DNA of 64,000 nucleotides from Misgurnus anguillicaudatus (taxonomy: Eukaryota; Chordata; Actinopteri; Cypriniformes; Cobitidae). The position numbers were made by a program, and so were the translations under genes. Location of the stretch: the NCBI RefSeq assembly GCF_027580225.2, contig NC_073351.2:10024501-10088500 (forward strand), read 5' to 3'. Each line of letters opens with the position of its first letter. Position 1 is the stretch's first letter. Below, one piece after another: positions 59,465 to 64,000 of the stretch. Under the pieces are notes generated by a model. It saw only the letters and a program-made list of their open reading frames with translations. It did no database searches and had not been told where the DNA came from.

Positions 59465-59554
59465 CTGGGGTCCCTTCTCCTCCTCTCCATACATTAAGGG
59501 GTTAAAAAATATTGAAGACCTTTGGTACATACCATATGACTATATGAGTACCAT

Positions 59555-59810
59555 AAATATAAATCAAGGTACTGTAAAATGTGCTATTAATATAGTAAAT
59601 GTGGAAAACAACCTTTTTGATATGGAAGCATGTACAAAAAAATCATGACAGTGTTTTTTACCATGGCACTTTTTTGCTACTGGTTTTCTAAAAATACAAA
59701 AAGTAATGTTAGGGTCAGGGTGTGGGTTAGGGTTAGTCTATAATAACTGCACTTAGCTGTAACTAAAAATAAAAGCCTATGGTATGTCCCCACTGGATAG
59801 CTAAACTTGT
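59555..59810. repeat. Dispersed repeat fragment with GTTAGGGTTAG
   Basis: The words GGTTAGGGTTAGTCTATAA and AAAGCCTATGGTATGTCCCC recall a common fish repeat. Ends not found. Confidence 0.4.
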
Positions 59811-59831
59811 GTATGTAAATGTGTGGTTGTG

Positions 59832-59835
<4 letters not shown>

Positions 59836-59868
<33 letters not shown>
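59836..59868. repeat. (GA)n microsatellite
   Basis: A perfect GA run. Confidence 0.95.
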
Positions 59869-59872
<4 letters not shown>

Positions 59873-60828
59873 TGGTTTTCATAATTTTCATACTTTTATC
59901 AATAATGCTGCTATCAAAGCAAACAATAAAAGCAAACTTTGTAAAAAAAAATACATTTCTTTTTATTTTAAATTGTGACCATGGTAGAGAAACAATAAAA
60001 ATGGCAGTAAGAGAAACTGAGTGCTGACTGATGCCCACAGAGCAAGAATGAAGTGTATGAGGAGAAATGAAGAAAATGATGAGAGATGAGGAGAGAGATG
60101 ACAGAAATCTTTATCACTGTGTGGAATAAAGGACTGGGGTGGGCAAAGTAAAAGTAGGAGGAGCTACGAGTCTTGAACAGGAAAATGAAGAGAGAGAGAG
60201 AGAGGCACAGTGGCTGGTGGGTAATTTATAGCACAGAAAGCCTTGCAGGGTGAAAAACATTATTTTAGCGGCCCCCACATCCTAATGGAATCCAGATGTG
60301 CTGGGATTAACAAAGACCATTTCCACACATCTCTCTCTCTCTCGCTGTCGCTCTCCTTCCCTGCTCCATTTATCTCAAAAATCAATTCATTCTCAAAATC
60401 CCTGTTTCTCATTATTTTGGAATATCAGGGAAACGGCCTAAGGGTCGTGGGATCAGGTCTTACTGAAACCAAACTTTGTGTCTTGTCACGCCGACACTTG
60501 TTGGCGTCACCTTATTCCATTTCTTTGTGACAACTGTTGCTATGGGAAACTCTCACATGGCAACAAAATAATCGACCGCAACGCTGCACCCCGGCCAAAA
60601 CAAAGTTGTTTCATAGAGTTGTGTCAGCGTTTTAGAATGCATAATAAAATATGAACGCACTGTTAATATACAGTATGTGCTGTGTGTCATACACTAATAA
60701 ACAGTCATAATCAACCTGGCTGTTTACGACTCTGCTTTGGCGTATTTACACACACAATTAGCACTGTTTACCAGCTTTGACAGACTTATTTGTACTGTAA
60801 ACCAACATCACTACTGTCAAATAAACTC
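59869..60828. other. Non-coding stretch, no gene seen
   Basis: Plain sequence with short GA and TC runs (around 60190 and 60330). The block GCGGCCCCCACATCCTAATG near 60270 is not part of any repeat I recognise. Confidence 0.4.
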
Positions 60829-60966
60829 CATAGAGACAGAGCGCAGCGCGTCACAACCTGAAAACCACGCCCACCGGGGGGGAAATCAATCCAACAGTCT
60901 CCATTGACTTTGTATTGCAAAAGGCCGCCTCCTTGTCATTTTTGGCTTATAACAAAAAACTGAATA

Positions 60967-61080
60967 ATGCCTAAAAGCTGCTGTGTGACAATATGTACAG
61001 CTAACAAGCCAAAGAACCCAGAAATAAGTTTTTATAAGCTGTCGAGCCGTAAAACCCAGTCTTTAAGGAGAATAAAGTGA
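60967..61080 (+). pseudogene. THAP zinc-finger N-terminus, left arm copy (truncated)
   Basis: ATG at 60967 opens MPKSCCVTICTANKPKNPEI, then SFYKLSSRKTQSLRRIK, then a TGA. The start M-P-x-x-C, second cysteine four to five residues on, and the SFYKL motif fit the first half of a THAP (C2CH, DNA-binding) domain. The TGA replaces the TGG that the right-arm copy still has at the conserved tryptophan. The C-terminal Cys and His zinc ligands are missing. 37 codons remain. Confidence 0.75.
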
Positions 61081-61215
61081 ATCGCCGACTGCGTTTCCCC
61101 CTGGTGGACGCAGTTCTACTAATAGAAGTACTAAAGTTGCCTGTTTCCATTTCTGTGTCTAAACGCTCGTTTTTTGAAGTCGACAGCCCATAAAAAATTA
61201 TTTATTTATTTTTTT

Positions 61216-61260
61216 GGCGTGTTAGATGTACACCTTGTCACACAGCAGCTTTTAGGTATT
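61216..61260 (-). pseudogene. Third, degenerate THAP start in the foldback centre
   Basis: On the minus strand the reading PKSCCVTRCTSNTPKK follows an ATA in place of ATG at 61258-61260 and quickly meets stops. It is flanked by the inner inverted repeat. A further piece resembling ISFYKLS lies on the plus strand near 61285-61310. Confidence 0.65.
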
Positions 61261-61389
61261 ATTCTGTTTTTAAGTTTAATCTGTAAATAAGTTTTTATAA
61301 GCTGTCGACCCCAAAAAACGAGCGCCTAAAGACACAAAAATGGATACAGGCAACCCCCCACAGCACCCCCACCAGCAGAACTGCGTCCA

Positions 61390-61527
61390 CTAGGGGGAAA
61401 CGCAGTCGGCGATCCACTTTATTCTCCTTAAAGGCTGGGTTTTACAACTCGACAGCTTATAAAAACTTATTTCTGGGTTCTTTGGCTTGTTAGCTGTACA
61501 TATTGTCACACAGCAGCTTTTAGGCAT
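61390..61527 (-). pseudogene. THAP zinc-finger N-terminus, right arm copy (truncated)
   Basis: ATG at 61525-61527 on the minus strand opens the same MPKSCCVTICTANKPK. It goes on with SFYKLSSCKTQPLRRIKWIADCVSP to a TAG at 61390-61392. Unlike the left copy it keeps the K-W-I-A segment with the invariant THAP tryptophan. It then diverges from a normal THAP domain, so the second half of the finger is absent. The two copies differ by a few substitutions, some of them amino-acid changing (R to C, S to P). Confidence 0.75.
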
Positions 61528-61842
61528 TATTCAGTTTTTTGTTATAAGCCAGAAATGACAAGGAGGCGGCTTCTCGCAATACAAAGTCAATGGAGACGGT
61601 TGGATTGATTTCCCCCCCCCGGTGGGCGTGGTTTTCAAATTTGCATAACGGCGCTCTGTCTCTATGCAGAAAAAACACAACTAACTTAAAAGGTCTGTGC
61701 TGTTTTTCCATTAAACTACATCAGTCTAACCACTGGATACCAGCACGGAGGGCAGCTAACACTAACAAAACAATATAAGCTGGTTTGAGTTATTTTTTTT
61801 AGCAGAGGTGTAAATACAAATAAAATGTTTACAAATCAAATA

Positions 61843-62028
61843 CCCTGTAAAAAGCAGCATGAAGTTAACAACTTTGTTTTGCAAGTCAATTCAACCAACT
61901 ATTTAGTTTTGGCTTGTGATTGACATAACTTACAAAATAAGTTAAAGAATTTCAACTTGTATTTATAAGTTAAATTAACATAAAAATATATGTTGATTTG
62001 ACAAAAATGTTGCATTCCTTTTACAGTG
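61843..62028. mobile_element. CACTGTAAAAA MITE, copy with TA duplication
   Basis: The ends CCCTGTAAAAAGCAGCATG and CCTTTTACAGTG lie between TA dinucleotides (61841-61842, 62029-62030). The interior shares GCAGCATGAAGTTA with the copy at 55011. Confidence 0.85.
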
Positions 62029-62587
62029 TATCCATCTCAACTGTGAGTGGGTAAGCTTATGTAAAAAAGCTTGTAAGTGTTAAAGATCTGTTATTGTTAC
62101 ATTTTAATGCACTGTTAACCCAGATATTGGGTCTCATTCACTAAGCATGCGTACGCACGAATTTGTTTGTGAAATGTGTGTTATAATTTTGTGAAGTTAC
62201 CGTGCAATGTTTACTTACATGAACCCTATTCAGCACATTTTGTTAAGCAAAGCAATAAGTTTAGCTAAATTACGTTTACCGAACTAGAAATTTTAAGTTA
62301 TCGTTCACATTACTTAATTTTTTTAGGGCAACAACTTTCCTCCAATTTTTGAATTAAATTTAACTTGTCCAGGTTTACCGAGACCTCTGGATGACAGTGT
62401 AATAAATAACAGAGAGAAAGAGAGAGAGGTATTGACTATTGCCAGTTTATGTAAGATGAGCTGTCTGATCTTTTTTTGGCATTCTTGCTGCACAGCTGTC
62501 CTCCTCTGTACTGCCAATCACTGCACCCTGCTGAACACCCCCGCATAAACACCTCAGGTACCCTCATCTCTACCTCCATCCCCTTAA
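62029..62587. other. Non-coding stretch with a repeat word at 62130
   Basis: GGTCTCATTCACTAAGCATG and CGTACGCACGAATTTG at 62129-62166 match a dispersed fish repeat as I recall it. Nothing else recognised. Confidence 0.4.
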
Positions 62588-62918
62588 AATCGCAATGAAA
62601 TTGAAACAAAAAACTGTAATTTGTTTTGGAATATTGTGGTATTTTATGGTATCTATGAGCTTCATTCTTTTTTAAATATTCATGTGCGCTCATCATCTTT
62701 AATCAAAAATGCAAATCTCTTCCACCCCTCAAAACGATCTCTCTTTACTTCCGGTCATATATGGCAGGTGGGCGGGGCCGGGGAAAAGATTGCAGCGATT
62801 ACTAGCCTACTAATTCAAGTACAGCCATACCTTTTTTTTTATTTCAGAAGCCGTTTCACTCGGACCTACATCACCATGGGGAAAATAAGACAATCGCTAC
62901 TTCCATTTGATGGTGACT
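62588..62918. mobile_element. TTAA-flanked MITE (AATCGCAATGAAATTG ... TGGTGACT)
   Basis: Bordered by TTAA on both sides (62584-62587, 62919-62922). Contains GCAATGAAATTG, CTTCCGGTC, GGCGGGGCCGGGG, CAGAAGCCGTTTCACTCGG and GACAATCGCTA. Terminal inversion is short. Fragments of the same family are at 52512-52565 (left end) and 54591-54805 (right end). Confidence 0.68.
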
Positions 62919-62922
62919 TTAA

Positions 62923-63784
62923 CCATACACCCATGTCTCTTGTACAGTATACTCATTCACACCCCCACCAAAAAGCCTGCACACCTCCAACTCTGTCACT
63001 ATGACCTCCTGATCTCTGCCGTCCTATCACCTGAACCGCTCTGTCTCAGCATGAGTGAACAATTTGAGGTCTTCACACTGAGAGACAACAATCGAGAGAA
63101 AGGACTACACAAAAGTATCGTAATAACTGTAATTTTAAGATCTTTGACCTTTTATCCTGATGTGTCTCAAGTGTCCAGACCTTCTGGAGCCTTATTGTCT
63201 TTATTTGAAAGGACAGATTCCCTTTGTCTCTCCCTCATTCACTCTTTCTTGTCTTCACCTCCTGTGTTCATCCTGCCAGGCCGGTCATGACTGTACTTCT
63301 GGGATTACTATCAATGATGTCTTTACATGACATCAATGACATAATCATGATTTCCATTATCACTGTGATGTTCAGAAGTACAGCAATTGCAGCTGTTCGT
63401 CTGTAATTATAATCACTATATAAAGGAATATAAAAAGAGACATGTTTTATTTACATCTACTGTTATTGTTCTTAGACCGAAATACTTATAAATGTTACAA
63501 ATGTTTATTACACCAAAAGATATTATGAGAAACTATTTAAGCTAATGCAAATGTATCGCATGGCTTTTAAAGATTTTTAATATAGCGCACAAGTTGCATG
63601 AACTTGAAGGTGCTTTTATCATGTTTTTGTAACTTTTTTGATAGCCCCTAGTCACTGTTTGCTTTTGCAATAAGGATTAAGGATAAGGAAAAAAAGTATC
63701 TGCATTAAAAAATAAAGTTATATAGGTTTTCATCATCACATGAACTATAAACGGTTTCAGCAGTAACAACATAAACAAGCAGCT
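62923..63784. other. Non-coding stretch, no gene seen
   Basis: Two overlapping plus-strand readings (62621-63004 and 62907-63290) are open by composition but show no domain and cross the MITE boundary. A short inverted pair AGTACTTCTGGG/CAGAAGTAC surrounds 63292-63383. Confidence 0.4.
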
Positions 63785-64000
63785 GTCGTGGTCCGCACGT
63801 AACTTCTGGTAAACTCCGCTAAGAATAAATAACAACAAAGTTCTTTAAATGTAGTTTATTTATATAACAAGCACGAAAAACAACACATAGATTACCTAGG
63901 AAAACAAAACATTTGTTATTTTTGATGAGGCATTTGTTCAAGAGATCAGTTTAGCAACTCGTCAGACCAATAAAAAAAATGAAAACGGAAGTAACGTTTG
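63785..64000. repeat. Dispersed repeat, second copy of that at 19.7 kb (cut by the window edge)
   Basis: GTAGTTTATTTATATAACAAGC, ACATTTGTTATTTTTGATG, CAGTTTAGCAACTCGTCAG and GAAAACGGAAGTAACG parallel 19680-20060 in the same orientation. Confidence 0.65.

Larger units (their letters stand above)
58342..59524. mobile_element. Outer hAT element (CATGGGTCTTTAAT ends) hosting a second hAT element
   Basis: The ends CATGGGTCTTTAATAGGGG and ATTGAAGACCTTTG are inverted. The flanks GTATATAC (58334-58341) and GTACATAC (59525-59532) agree in 7 of 8 bases. Without its insertion it would be about 330 bp. Confidence 0.8.
60829..61666. mobile_element. Foldback transposon carrying THAP-domain fragments in both arms (838 bp)
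   Basis: The ends CATAGAGACAGAGCGC and GCGCTCTGTCTCTATG are inverted. The arms run for about 300 bp each: ACCACGCCCACCGGGGGG; CTCCATTGACTTTGTATTGC; the THAP start; CGCCGACTGCGTTTCCCCCT. Between them (61155-61330) is an inner inverted repeat, AACGCTCGTTTTTTG against CAAAAAACGAGCGCC, enclosing another degenerate THAP-start copy. THAP zinc fingers head P-element-type transposases, which suggests a P-like non-autonomous relative. No clear target duplication was found. Confidence 0.82.

Overview
The window reads as nuclear DNA of a teleost fish, most likely a cyprinid. It is AT-rich and full of dinucleotide microsatellites. Short non-autonomous DNA transposons dominate it (hAT, TA- and TTAA-target types, a tRNA-derived SINE) of kinds I associate with carp-like genomes. 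No bacterial, organellar or viral gene organisation is visible. The species assignment is inference.

The only host gene I can support is the 5' part of cdon, a hedgehog co-receptor and immunoglobulin-superfamily cell-surface protein, on the minus strand at the extreme left. Reading right to left, I predict a 5'UTR exon with a strong splice donor in a CpG-rich patch near 19.0 kb, then an intron of about 18 kb. Exon 2 (749-888) carries the start codon and signal peptide. Exon 3 (373-651) is a symmetric phase 1-1 exon encoding Ig domain 1. Exon 4 starts Ig domain 2 and runs off the left edge. The start codon is supported by an upstream in-frame stop and a good Kozak context. The rest of the protein lies outside the window.

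From about 19.2 kb to the right end I recognise no host exon. This upstream region, like cdon intron 1, is filled with mobile-element debris. Many boundaries can be fixed by target-site duplications: hAT elements with 8-bp duplications (15.7, 27.5, 36.6, 37.0, 46.4, 58.3 and 58.6 kb), TTAA elements (20.2, 20.3, 24.0 and 62.6 kb), and palindromic TA-flanked elements (16.0, 37.4, 41.2, 43.1 and 61.8 kb). Several are nested, most clearly at 58.3-59.5 kb: a probable solo LTR inside a hAT element inside another hAT element.

Four spots hold broken coding remnants of mobile or multicopy genes: a BED-type zinc finger at the start of a hAT transposase (7.0-7.4 kb, minus), a teleost multicopy protein remnant (22.3-22.6 kb), a RecQ-like DExH helicase exon (43.9-44.2 kb), and THAP-domain fragments in both arms of a foldback element (60.8-61.7 kb). 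The THAP foldback and the nested stacks are the most unusual structures. I found no convincing evidence of a wholly new biological system.
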